Shown here: in pieces, positions 29,063 to 35,645 of the stretch
Position numbering within the stretch: position 1 is the stretch's first letter
Layout of the letters: every line of letters begins with the position of its first letter
Source: a virus
Direction: 5' to 3' (one strand)
Virus record (IMG/VR): IMGVR_UViG_3300043786_001077
Coordinates: 1-50,211 of that record
DNA length: 50,211 bases
Notes under the pieces: generated by a model
The model's database searches: none
Seen by the model: only the letters and a program-made list of their open reading frames with translations
Told to the model about the DNA's origin: nothing
Translations under genes and position numbers: made by a program

Positions 29063-29242
29063 CTATCCCCAAACGGTTGTAATGGTGCAGCCGCTTGATC
29101 CGTCTTGATTTTCAACAACCGTTTCGGCTGCGGGCGTTGCCTTTTGCAAGCCGTAATGGCACGCCAGCAACTCGCCCCACAACGCCCCAGCCCGCGTCAG
29201 GGCTTCGCGGAATTCTTGCGTAATCTGTTCTTGTGTCCTCAT
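29063..29242 (-). CDS. Small hypothetical protein of the early operon
   Basis: A 59-residue protein from ATG 29242 (MRTQEQITQEFREALTRAGA), which overlaps the upstream stop as ATGA. It is helical at the N-terminus and ends SSGCTITTVWG. The function is unknown. Confidence 0.6.
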   Translation of the reverse strand: MRTQEQITQEFREALTRAGALWGELLACHYGLQKATPAAETVVENQDGSSGCTITTVWG

Positions 29243-29448
29243 GCTATCCTCGTGCTTCGGGTGTTGGAAAAAGGATGTCGGCACCATGCCAGCCGCGTGC
29301 AGCGGACGGCCGGGCCGTAGTGGCCGATGGCCAGCCACTCAGCGCGTTCGGCCATGAGTTCCCAATAGCGGAAAGACCGCCACCTTTCAACATCGGGCGG
29401 TGTTTTGTTCGGGTCTTCGGGCGGTTCAGGCGGGATCGTGTCGTCCAT
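29239..29448 (-). CDS. Small hypothetical protein, first gene of the minus-strand early operon
   Basis: A 69-residue protein starting MDDTIPPEPPEDPNKTPPDV, Pro-rich first and then basic and aromatic (ERWRSFRYWELMAERAEWLA). It is the first gene after the promoter at 29508 and is coupled by ATGA to the next. The function is unknown. Confidence 0.6.
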   Translation of the reverse strand: MDDTIPPEPPEDPNKTPPDVERWRSFRYWELMAERAEWLAIGHYGPAVRCTRLAWCRHPFSNTRSTRIA

Positions 29449-29479
29449 TTTGTCCTTTTTTGGCGAAGTGATCGGTTAA

Positions 29480-29508
29480 CAATTACACGAGCTTGGCACG
29501 GTTATCAA
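29480..29508 (-). promoter_or_regulatory. Promoter of the minus-strand early operon
   Basis: On the minus strand TTGATA (29508-29503), a 17-base spacer and TAATTG (29485-29480). The transcript would start near 29473, 25 bases before the ATG at 29448. Confidence 0.55.
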
Positions 29509-29546
29509 GCGGGCGGGAAGGAAAAAGGCCAAAATAATTTAAAATA

Positions 29547-29572
29547 GTTGAAGTTTCCTGCGGGAATTCAAC
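29547..29572. promoter_or_regulatory. Inverted repeat between divergent operons
   Basis: GTTGAA-gt-TTCC-TGCG-GGAA-TTCAAC forms a stem with a 2-base bulge. It lies between the minus-strand promoter at 29508 and the plus-strand structured region. It may be an operator (its core is like the TTTCC palindromes at 16.8 and 24.0 kb) or, read on the minus strand with its AT-rich 3' side, a terminator. Confidence 0.4.
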
Positions 29573-29610
29573 GAGGAAAAACTTTTTTGCGAAATTTTGT
29601 CGTTGGCCTC

Positions 29611-29638
29611 TTGCAATCCTGTTGCTTGCGGATATCTA
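29611..29638 (+). promoter_or_regulatory. Possible promoter for the plus-strand middle operon
   Basis: TTGCAA (29611-29616), a 16-base spacer and TATCTA (29633-29638). It is upstream of a structured 190-base leader and the small secreted protein gene at 29830. The -10 is weak. Confidence 0.4.
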
Positions 29639-29639
29639 T

Positions 29640-29829
29640 TCATGCACCGGCGGCGTAGCCGTGATTGGGAGAGACGGCCGGGCGGCTCGACAGCGGGCCG
29701 TCCGGTTGCCCTAAGCCACGGAAGGGCCGTTGCACGACGCGACGACCGGACCCCTGCCGATGTCACGGATGGTAAGCATCGGCGGGGCGTGATAAACCGG
29801 CCGGGCGGTTCCCCGGAAGAGGGTTGGGC
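29640..29829 (+). other. GC-rich structured leader without a gene
   Basis: About 190 bases without a convincing reading frame. It contains hairpins such as GACGGCC...GGCCGTC (about 29673-29702) and GCCGATG...CATCGGC (about 29757-29783), and a short GCCGGGC...CCCCGG part just before the next start. It may be a regulatory leader or an RNA gene. Confidence 0.45.
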
Positions 29830-30075
29830 ATGATGCGTTACCTTTTGATTTGCGCCGTCACGATCGGCGTTGGCGCGGCGGCTCAGGCCGGCCCGCTTGG
29901 CATCCTGTCGCCGCGAGGCACGGGGCCGGTGCGGCGAGTGGTGCAGGTGATCCGCGAGCATCGGCCGGTGGCGACGGTCGCGGCACAGACGGTTGGCGGT
30001 GTGCGGGCTGTCGTTGAGGCCCGGCCGGTGGTGACGTTTGTCGGTAACTGTGCGAATGGAATTTGCCCCAAGTAG
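29830..30075 (+). CDS. Small secreted protein
   Basis: An 81-residue protein from ATG 29830 (MMRYLLICAVTIGVGAAAQA), with a clean signal peptide (basic start, hydrophobic core, AQA cleavage site at about residue 20). The mature part is rich in Arg, Val and Pro (RRVVQVIREHRPVATVAAQT) and ends with two Cys (GNCANGICPK). Such small secreted proteins are common in GC-rich environmental bacteria, which is part of my host guess. The function is unknown. Confidence 0.6.
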   Translation: MMRYLLICAVTIGVGAAAQAGPLGILSPRGTGPVRRVVQVIREHRPVATVAAQTVGGVRAVVEARPVVTFVGNCANGICPK

Positions 30076-30529
30076 GGGCGGCGAATCATCGCGGCGGCGT
30101 TGGAAGCAGCATTTGAGTCGCAGGTTCGAATCCTGCCTGCCGCCTTCGGGAAGCAGTGGGGGAGTCCGGCATCCCGCGAATGCTTAGAGAAACGCACGAA
30201 TCCCGTCATTTGCAGGCGATCGACTGCAAAGGCTAGAGCGGGTGAATCGGCGGCTGAACCGAATGGCCGGGGTAGCGACCGGCCCGCGATGTTGATCCAC
30301 GGCCTGAAATGTGATAGGAACGCATGGATGGTCTTTAGACGTGTTGCCCCGAGCGTCGTGGATTCGGGGCGTAAGCACGGGGCGGGCTGGCACCCGCAAC
30401 CAGGCGTAAAGGCAGGCGACGGAAGCCCCGCAAGGGCACACAGAAGACAACTGATCGCGAGCGGTTGACCGTCACGCGCAGTTCTGCCAAACACCGTTCG
30501 AATCGGTGCGTGCTTATTAGACAAAATCC
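30076..30529 (+). ncRNA. Structured RNA region with two tRNA-like 3' ends
   Basis: About 450 bases without a believable gene. At 30119-30135 a perfect T-arm (GCAGG-TTCGAAT-CCTGC) is followed by CTGCCGC, which pairs partly with GCGGCGA near 30078; the middle is too short (66 bases) for a normal tRNA. At 30492-30508 a second T-arm (CACCG-TTCGAAT-CGGTG) is followed by CGTGCTT, which pairs perfectly with AAGCACG at 30373-30379; the D-arm-like GCGGG-CTGGCA-CCCGC lies in between but about 95 extra bases separate it from the T-arm. Other stems: GGCCGG...CCGGCC, GCCCCGA...TCGGGGC. It may hold degenerate or interrupted tRNAs or a new RNA. Confidence 0.4.
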
Positions 30530-30601
30530 AGCGCCGTAGCTTAGTGGAAGATCGCCCCGCTGATAACGGGGAGGTCGGCCGTCCGATTTGGCCCGGTGCT
30601 A
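30530..30601 (+). tRNA. tRNA-Ile (anticodon GAU)
   Basis: The acceptor stem is AGCGCCG (30530-30536) with CGGTGCT (30594-30600), 7 pairs. The anticodon stem is CCCCG/CGGGG (30555-30559, 30567-30571), with loop CTGATAA and anticodon GAT at 30562-30564. The T-stem GGCCG/TGGCC has loop TCCGATT. The D-arm is weak (one mismatch). No CCA is encoded. The unusual T-loop and D-arm lower the certainty that it is functional. Confidence 0.7.
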
Positions 30602-30620
30602 GTTTGCAAGGGAAAAAACC

Positions 30621-30806
30621 ATGACCACCGAAACAGTCGTCTTAATCTTGGCCATTGGCGAAGCCATCGGGCATATTGCTGACGATCCTACGGCCGAGAG
30701 GTTGCACAATGCGACGGTTGATTTTTTTGCGAAGAAGCCGGAAACGCCGTGCTTTCCGCAAGATGAAAGCCCCCGCCACAGTGAGGACTACAATCGTGGC
30801 TATTAA
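30621..30806 (+). CDS. Small hypothetical protein
   Basis: A 61-residue protein from ATG 30621 (MTTETVVLILAIGEAIGHIA), with a hydrophobic N-terminal helix and a polar C-terminus (PQDESPRHSEDYNRGY). It follows the tRNA by 19 bases. The function is unknown. Confidence 0.5.
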   Translation: MTTETVVLILAIGEAIGHIADDPTAERLHNATVDFFAKKPETPCFPQDESPRHSEDYNRGY

Positions 30807-31134
30807 AACATCGGGTCCAACCATCAAGTGCGGTTATGAATCCGGGTCCGTAGGCTTGGGAGCTTGGATTGTGGCCATGCACGATGAAATGGGGTTTCCA
30901 GCCGAGTTATCGTTTGAGATGTCTAGGGAAAAAGAGATGCGCCCGGCTTTTTTGGGATGCCTACTTGAAGCGTCAGCGCGAAATTTGCCACCGAGATTCA
31001 TCAAAGAAATTTCAGGGTACTTCTTGGCAAACTTTACTCCGACGCTCGGTGAATCCTTAGCACTAGCCGCATGGACATCTACGCCGCGCTTTCCGAAGGA
31101 TCAAAGCACCCGCCACATCGACAACGCGGAATAA
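30796..31134 (+). CDS. Hypothetical protein, probable GTG start
   Basis: A 112-residue protein if read from GTG 30796 (VAIKTSGPTIKCGYESGSVG), which overlaps the previous stop by 11 bases. It has helical segments ELSFEMSREKEMRPAFLGCL and FIKEISGYFLANFTPTLGES. The start is uncertain. No family was recognised. Confidence 0.5.
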   Translation: MAIKTSGPTIKCGYESGSVGLGAWIVAMHDEMGFPAELSFEMSREKEMRPAFLGCLLEASARNLPPRFIKEISGYFLANFTPTLGESLALAAWTSTPRFPKDQSTRHIDNAE

Positions 31135-31140
31135 ATAACC

Positions 31141-31323
31141 ATGCCCAACCAACGCCTCATCACCCTGCGCGGCGACCTGTCGCAGGCTCAGTTTGCCGCA
31201 CGTTTTTTTCGCGTTTCGCACCGCACCTACCAGCGCTACGAGGCGATGCCGTGGGAGAAATTGCCTGGTCCAGTCCGAATTTTGGCGGAATTTTACGAAA
31301 AAAAACAGCACGAAAAACGCTAG
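31141..31323 (+). CDS. Small HTH protein
   Basis: A 60-residue protein starting MPNQRLITLRGDLSQAQFAA. LSQAQFAARFFRVSHRTYQR is a clear HTH (QxxFA...V...T..R), and the rest is a short helix. It is a small DNA-binding regulator, the second of the phage. A 117-base AT-rich gap follows with the next promoter-like sequences. Confidence 0.7.
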   Translation: MPNQRLITLRGDLSQAQFAARFFRVSHRTYQRYEAMPWEKLPGPVRILAEFYEKKQHEKR

Positions 31324-31440
31324 AAAACTAGGGAAAAAACGCGATTTAAGGAAATAGTTTGGGAAAATTTGCGTACCGATCTGTACACGCTACGTCAGTT
31401 TGTCGTATAAATACATCACAACACTAACGGGGAAGCGACA

Positions 31441-31680
31441 ATGAACACGCAGCACATCGACGCCATCGACGCGGGCTACGACCACTACCGCCTGGCTCAG
31501 CTTGTCGCGGCGGTCTCGGCTTTCGTCGCGTCGGCCGACCTCTCGCAGGCACCGGCGGCGGAATTGCTCCGGTTGCATTCGGAACTCAGTGTTTCAGCGC
31601 TTTGCGTCGGTGGCGAACTTGAGACACGCGAACGGCCGGAATTGTCAGCGGCTTCCGCCGGCCTTGACCTGCCGTTCTAA
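31441..31680 (+). CDS. Small hypothetical helical protein
   Basis: A 79-residue protein starting MNTQHIDAIDAGYDHYRLAQ. The ribosome-binding site GGGGAAG lies 5 bases upstream. TATAAA about 30 bases upstream could be a -10 box. The protein is helical, with LVAAVSAFVASADLSQAPAA and a polar end. The function is unknown. Confidence 0.6.
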   Translation: MNTQHIDAIDAGYDHYRLAQLVAAVSAFVASADLSQAPAAELLRLHSELSVSALCVGGELETRERPELSAASAGLDLPF

Positions 31681-31740
31681 TTACAATCCACGCGGCACAC
31701 CGCCGTCCGTGATGGCCGGACGCCATCGGGAGAGAATGCG

Positions 31741-32031
31741 ATGCTACCACCGATCAACGACCCGATTTACGACCGCCCGCAGTTGAGCGTCCACGAATTG
31801 CCCGGCGACGATGAGTATTTCCGGGGGCAACACGAATCAATTGGTGATAGTGCCTACGAGGCCGGATACGACGCCTATCAGGAGGGCATCTCTCGCGACG
31901 ATGGCGGAGGTTTTCACGGCAACGCAATTCAGGCATGGCGTGAAGGGTGGGACGACGCCGAGGAGGCCGACGCCGACGGGACCGATCCGGAAATCGTTCT
32001 GCCCGTGGTGGCGATGGGGGGTGAGGAATGA
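31741..32031 (+). CDS. Small acidic hypothetical protein
   Basis: A 96-residue acidic protein with GDSAYEAGYDAYQEGISRDD and AIQAWREGWDDAEEADADGT. The Yxx(G/A)(Y/W) pattern resembles small phage proteins of unknown job (like ribosome-modulation-factor-type 'A..EG..A...G' segments). It overlaps the next gene by ATGA, so it is the head of a coupled operon. Confidence 0.6.
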   Translation: MLPPINDPIYDRPQLSVHELPGDDEYFRGQHESIGDSAYEAGYDAYQEGISRDDGGGFHGNAIQAWREGWDDAEEADADGTDPEIVLPVVAMGGEE

Positions 32032-32333
32032 GTAAGCATTCCATGGGGCCGTATGTGAAAATTGATCGAACGCTGTACTCAGTGATGCAGTCCCGAGATT
32101 TTCGCGGCCAACAGGTTTTTAAGCATAGGTTTACGGCTTTTTTCAACTACGACGACACGATCAGCGAAGAAGAGGTTGCGGCGACACTCAGTTTGATGCA
32201 GGCCGCGCCTGATTTGCTGGAAGCGCTGAAACGAATTGCTAGAGTGGCATCTGTCGAGCTAACTGGACGCCGCGACGATGTTTTGGAACAGGCCCGCGCC
32301 GCTATCGCCAAGGCGGAAGGCGGTGGGGAATGA
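32028..32333 (+). CDS. Phage hypothetical protein, 'AAPDLLEAL' family
   Basis: A 101-residue protein starting MSKHSMGPYVKIDRTLYSVM. It ends in the helices SLMQAAPDLLEALKRIARVA and [13 protein letters not shown]. This C-terminal pattern is shared with 32986-33432 and is widespread in phage genomes next to replication genes. ATGA overlaps on both sides couple it to its neighbours. The function is unknown. Confidence 0.7.
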   Translation: MSKHSMGPYVKIDRTLYSVMQSRDFRGQQVFKHRFTAFFNYDDTISEEEVAATLSLMQAAPDLLEALKRIARVASVELTGRRDDVLEQARAAIAKAEGGGE

Positions 32334-32989
32334 CCATTATTGAAAAAGCTTTGAAAGATTTTCCCAGAACCAGCCCCGAGGATTGGCGGCAGGTTGGAAG
32401 ATCGGCCGTGCATAAAGATTGCACAATCGGCAACCGCGCCATTTTTTTGGGAACTGCGATTTGTCGGGGCGGCACGATCCTTGGCGGCACGATCTGGGGC
32501 GGCACGATTGAGGGCGGCACGATTGAGGGCGGATATATTTGGGGCGGCACGATCCGGGGCGGCATGATCTGGGGCGGCACGATCCGGGGCGGCATGATCT
32601 GGGGCGGCATGATTGAGGGCGGCACGATTGAGGGCGGATATATTTGGGGCGGCATGATTTGGGGCGGCACGATCCTTGGCGGCACGATCTGGGGCGGCAC
32701 GATCCGGGGCGGCATGATCCTTGGCGGCACGATCCGTCAAACGCCGCTGCAAATTTTTGGCGCGTGCAATTGGAACGTCGTCGTTAGCAAGCCCGGCCAC
32801 GTTTCGGTTGGGTGTGAGTGTCATACGCCCGAATACTGGCGTGAACACATCGACGACATTGCCCGGAAGCATTCCGTCGATGACGCTGAAAAAGCGAGGG
32901 TCATGCGATGCGTCGAGATGGCGGCGAAGTGGCTGGAAGAAAACCCAGACGCGGTAGTTGACGAAGTTGCGGAAGGCGGTGGGGAATGA
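32330..32989 (+). CDS. Pentapeptide-type repeat protein
   Basis: A 219-residue protein. Residues 1-46 are ordinary ([20 protein letters not shown]). Residues 47-136 are eighteen five-residue repeats of the form G-G-(T/M/Y)-I-(W/R/E/L). The C-terminal 80 residues contain a Trp/Cys part ([20 protein letters not shown]) and helices ending [20 protein letters not shown]. Such repeats should build a right-handed quadrilateral beta helix. Some pentapeptide proteins mimic DNA and inhibit gyrase, but this repeat lacks the common A(D/N)LxX form, so the role is open. Confidence 0.75.
   Translation: MTIIEKALKDFPRTSPEDWRQVGRSAVHKDCTIGNRAIFLGTAICRGGTILGGTIWGGTIEGGTIEGGYIWGGTIRGGMIWGGTIRGGMIWGGMIEGGTIEGGYIWGGMIWGGTILGGTIWGGTIRGGMILGGTIRQTPLQIFGACNWNVVVSKPGHVSVGCECHTPEYWREHIDDIARKHSVDDAEKARVMRCVEMAAKWLEENPDAVVDEVAEGGGE
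32468..32737 (+). repeat. Eighteen 15-bp repeats encoding GGxIx
   Basis: Units like GGCGGCACGATCTGG repeat without a gap. The Thr/Met, Trp/Arg/Glu/Leu positions vary in only a few codons. A larger segment (the codons for [10 protein letters not shown] and neighbours) occurs twice, so the array grew by both unit and block duplication. Confidence 0.9.
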
Positions 32990-33432
32990 GCAAGCATACG
33001 CCGGGACCGTGGCAAGTTGACGAAAATGCCAAAGGCTACGATACCGAAGTCGCTAAGTGCATCGTTTGGGGACCAAAGGGGCCTGGCTACGGTGCTATTG
33101 CTTACACATCGCCGCATGGGCTTCCGTACAGCGATGGCCTGCAAATTGCCGATGTCGCTAAGTGCATCGTTTGGGGACCAAAGGGGCCTGGCTACGGTGC
33201 TATTGCTTACACATCGCCGCGTGGGTTTCCGTACAGCGATGGCCTGCAAATTGCCGATGCCCGCCTCATTGCCGCCGCGCCGGATCTGCTGGCGGCGTGC
33301 AAAGAGATGCTGTCCGAAATGATGGTGTGGGAAGATGCACACGGCATCCATCCTGCTGCAACTTTGGCCCGCGCCGCCATCGCCAAGGCGGAAGGCATGC
33401 CAACCGAAAAGGAGGCCGACCGACACGGATAA
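32986..33432 (+). CDS. Phage hypothetical protein ('TPGPW' family) with an internal duplication
   Basis: A 148-residue protein starting [20 protein letters not shown], the usual opening of a very common phage family, with the usual end ARLIAAAPDLLAACKEMLSE and ATLARAAIAKAEG. Two 35-residue copies beginning VAKCIVWGPKGPGYGAIAYT sit in tandem in the middle; other members have only one. The duplication keeps the frame. The function is unknown. Confidence 0.75.
   Translation: MSKHTPGPWQVDENAKGYDTEVAKCIVWGPKGPGYGAIAYTSPHGLPYSDGLQIADVAKCIVWGPKGPGYGAIAYTSPRGFPYSDGLQIADARLIAAAPDLLAACKEMLSEMMVWEDAHGIHPAATLARAAIAKAEGMPTEKEADRHG
33049..33258 (+). repeat. 105-bp tandem duplication
   Basis: Copies 33049-33153 and 33154-33258 differ by only a few bases (His-Gly-Leu to Arg-Gly-Phe). 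This is a recent in-frame duplication inside the gene at 32986. Confidence 0.95.
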
Positions 33433-33492
33433 AAAACACTAACCACACTCGCACACAATTACACCTACACAACCACACACAACCACAACCAC
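33433..33492 (+). promoter_or_regulatory. CA-rich, nearly G-free leader
   Basis: Sixty bases between two genes are almost only A, C and T (one G). They contain no Shine-Dalgarno before ATG 33493. A similar stretch lies at 34390-34430. Such unstructured leaders can drive SD-independent translation. Confidence 0.55.
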
Positions 33493-34389
33493 ATGACCAC
33501 CAAAAAAACCTCACGCCTCAAAGGCCGCGACCCACAAGCGGTCGAGCCTTCTAAGCCGAAAATCGTCGTGTACGGAAAGCCCGGATGCGGCAAGACGTGG
33601 ATGGCGATGGAATTCCCCAACGTCTTCTATATCGACACGGAAGGCGGGGCCGACCTCGACCACTACCGCAAGAAACTCAAGGAATCGAAGGCCATGTATT
33701 TCGGCCCGGAGGACGGTTCGCTTGATTTTAACTCCGTGCTTGAACAGATTCAGGCACTCGCGACGGAAGAACACGACCGCAAAACGCTTGTGATTGACAG
33801 CATGTCGAAGCTGTTCAATAACCAGATCGCGATGACGCAAGAGGAAATGATTCGCAACAATGTTGAGGACGCTTTCGGCGCATCGAAGAAGCCCGCCATT
33901 GCGTACATGCGGCGGCTCGTCGCATGGATCAACAAGCTCGACATGAATGTCGTTTTGATCCACCACCAGAAATCGACATGGAAAGACGGCAAGGAAGTCG
34001 GCGTCACATTCGACGGATGGGACAAATTGGAGTACGAACTGCACCTTGTCCTGCAGATCGAAAAGATGGGGCCGTCGCGGATCGCCCGCGTAGGCAAGAC
34101 CCGCATGGAAAAATTCCCCGAGGCCTCAACGTTTCCGTGGTCGTTCAAGGAATTTTCCAGTCGCTACGGGATCGACGTAATTGACCGCGAGGCGGCGAAA
34201 CTTGACCTCTGCACGCAGGAGCAGCGGGACGCCTACGCGGGATTGATCGCCAAGGTCCGCGTCGATAAGGCGATCCTGGAAAAATGGGATTCCGCGACGC
34301 CCGACGTGGCCCTGCTGACGAGCGAATCCATGGCCAAGCGGATCGGCTGGCTTGAGGCGCAATTGAAAGCACAGACCGCAACTGCATAA
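33493..34389 (+). CDS. Sak4-like / AAA_24 RecA-fold ATPase
   Basis: A 298-residue protein. The P-loop is VVYGKPGCGKTWMAMEFPNV (about residues 27-46), followed by FYIDTEGGADLDHYRKKL. Walker B is KTLVIDSMSKLFNNQ, with a sensor-like part NVVLIHHQKS. This is the AAA_24/Sak4 family that phages use for DNA recombination or replication with an SSB partner. Here the next gene is that partner type. The leader is CA-rich without a ribosome-binding site. Confidence 0.8.
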   Translation: MTTKKTSRLKGRDPQAVEPSKPKIVVYGKPGCGKTWMAMEFPNVFYIDTEGGADLDHYRKKLKESKAMYFGPEDGSLDFNSVLEQIQALATEEHDRKTLVIDSMSKLFNNQIAMTQEEMIRNNVEDAFGASKKPAIAYMRRLVAWINKLDMNVVLIHHQKSTWKDGKEVGVTFDGWDKLEYELHLVLQIEKMGPSRIARVGKTRMEKFPEASTFPWSFKEFSSRYGIDVIDREAAKLDLCTQEQRDAYAGLIAKVRVDKAILEKWDSATPDVALLTSESMAKRIGWLEAQLKAQTATA

Positions 34390-34430
34390 CAATCCCACCA
34401 TCACACCACCTAACCACGGACCACACACAC

Positions 34431-34865
34431 ATGCAATACAACCCCGACGCAAAAAAGCCGTCAACCGTCCTGCCTGCTGGTGAATACCCGGCCCAGATCG
34501 TCCACGCCGAGGAAAAGAATTCCAAGGCCGGCAATCCGATGCTTGTCGTGAAAATGGCCGTATGGAACACGGTCACGGCGAACGAATACAGATTGACCGA
34601 TTACATCATTCAAGGCGGGCAGTATTCGGCCGATTGGAAGATCAAGAACCTTGCAAGGGCGGCCGGCCTCGAAGTCAGTGGCGATTTGGACCCGATGGAA
34701 TTGATCGGGAAGAACGTCAAGGTCAAGTTGCGCGTCAAGCCACCGAAGGACAATTTCCCCGAGTCAAACGGCGTATCGGATTACTTCTCGTGGCAGACGG
34801 ATAAGGACGGGCCACAGCCTGAGCCGAAGCCGCAGCAACCGGTTGACGCCGACATCCCGTTTTGA
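34431..34865 (+). CDS. DUF669-like single-stranded DNA-binding protein
   Basis: A 144-residue protein starting MQYNPDAKKPSTVLPAGEYP. The opening '(L)PAGEYPAQIVHAEEKNSKAG', then PMLVVKMAVW, YIIQGGQYSADWKIKNLARA and IGKNVKVKLRVKPPKD are typical of phage DUF669/SSB-like proteins with an OB-type fold. The end (PEPKPQQPVDADIPF) is an acidic DxDIPF-like tail as in SSBs, which recruits partners. It follows the Sak4-like ATPase. Confidence 0.78.
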   Translation: MQYNPDAKKPSTVLPAGEYPAQIVHAEEKNSKAGNPMLVVKMAVWNTVTANEYRLTDYIIQGGQYSADWKIKNLARAAGLEVSGDLDPMELIGKNVKVKLRVKPPKDNFPESNGVSDYFSWQTDKDGPQPEPKPQQPVDADIPF

Positions 34866-35094
34866 CGACCACGGCTTCCCACGAGCCGCGACCGCGAATT
34901 GCCGGAAAACCTTTACCGGACTATGTAGCGGAGTGGGGATTAGCGCCAGATCGAGCGGCCTTGAATTGTCCGCGAGGTATCCCCGAGGTCAAAATTGAAC
35001 GGCGGCAAATTGCACCGCCGTCCTCCATGGCGCAAACGCGACGGCTGGCCCACGATACGGGCCACTTCCCCACACCTACTTTCCCGAGGCGAAC

Positions 35095-35277
35095 ATGCTG
35101 ATTCTCAAGAGGAAAATCGGCGAGGCCATCTACATCGACAACAAGATCAAAGTCATGGTGACGAGGGTTGAAAACGGCGCGGTCAGTCTTGGAATTGAGG
35201 CGCCGGTCAATATCGAAATCATGCGGCAGGAATTGGCCCTGAACCGCTTTAAGAAACTCACGGGGGGCAAGTCATGA
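35095..35277 (+). CDS. csrA: CsrA-like carbon storage regulator
   Basis: A 60-residue protein, the normal CsrA size. MLILKRKIGEAIYIDNKIKV matches the family start (MLxLxRKxGExIxI), and NGAVSLGIEAPVNIEIMRQE contains the conserved xVxLGIxAPxxxxxxRxE RNA-binding part. CsrA dimers bind ANGGA motifs in mRNA leaders and block or protect translation. A phage copy could redirect host or phage mRNAs. The ribosome-binding site is GAGG 6 bases before ATG. ATGA couples it to the next gene. Confidence 0.92.
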   Translation: MLILKRKIGEAIYIDNKIKVMVTRVENGAVSLGIEAPVNIEIMRQELALNRFKKLTGGKS

Positions 35278-35645
35278 CAACCGAGCAATTCGTCATCGCG
35301 TATGAAATCGCGTTGACGCTGATCGTCGGGTATCTGTTGATCGTCGAATATCTCGACCGCGCGGCGCGGAATGAGAACCTGGCGGAAATCAATCAGGCGC
35401 TCGCCCGATGCCTGACGGCCGAAACGAACTGTACAAAGTATGAGTGCAAGGCGGCGGAACATGCGGCGGCATCACGGCACGCGGCGGGCGATGCGAAAAA
35501 GGCGAAGGAGCATACGCAGGGGTTGCACGATTGCATCAAGCCGCAACTGCCGACGATCGAGATGCCCGCGAGCCATTTCGCGAAGGTCGTGACGGGCCGC
35601 GACGGCGACACGGACGAATTCGTTACGGCAGGACAACCGCAATGA
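35274..35645 (+). CDS. Small membrane protein
   Basis: A 123-residue protein starting MTTEQFVIAYEIALTLIVGY. Residues 6-26 are a membrane segment (EIALTLIVGYLLIVEYL). The rest is helical with Ala/Lys-rich AASRHAAGDAKKAKEHTQ. Co-translated with csrA and the next gene (ATGA on both sides). The function is unknown. Confidence 0.65.
   Translation: MTTEQFVIAYEIALTLIVGYLLIVEYLDRAARNENLAEINQALARCLTAETNCTKYECKAAEHAAASRHAAGDAKKAKEHTQGLHDCIKPQLPTIEMPASHFAKVVTGRDGDTDEFVTAGQPQ

Noticed and set aside
30100-30468. A 122-codon open frame in the structured RNA region
   Set aside because: It reads through the T-arm as FESQVRILPA, the classic false peptide of tRNA genes, and it has no ribosome-binding site. 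I treat it as RNA, not protein.
30373-30516. A group I intron inside a tRNA
   Set aside because: The acceptor and T-arm pair well, but I could not find the conserved group I core or a proper anticodon stem. The region stays an unresolved RNA.
32302-32730. A minus-strand frame of repeated Pro-Pro-(R/Q)-Ile
   Set aside because: It is the reverse of the pentapeptide array and has no start context. The plus-strand gene is coupled to its neighbours by ATGA.
32468-32737. CRISPR-like tandem repeats
   Set aside because: The units are 15 bases without spacers and keep a reading frame.
34862-35101. An open frame between the DUF669 gene and csrA
   Set aside because: It starts with TTG on the previous stop and has low-complexity content. 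The 229-base gap instead holds a hairpin (ACGGCGG with CCGCCGT). I leave it as not coding.
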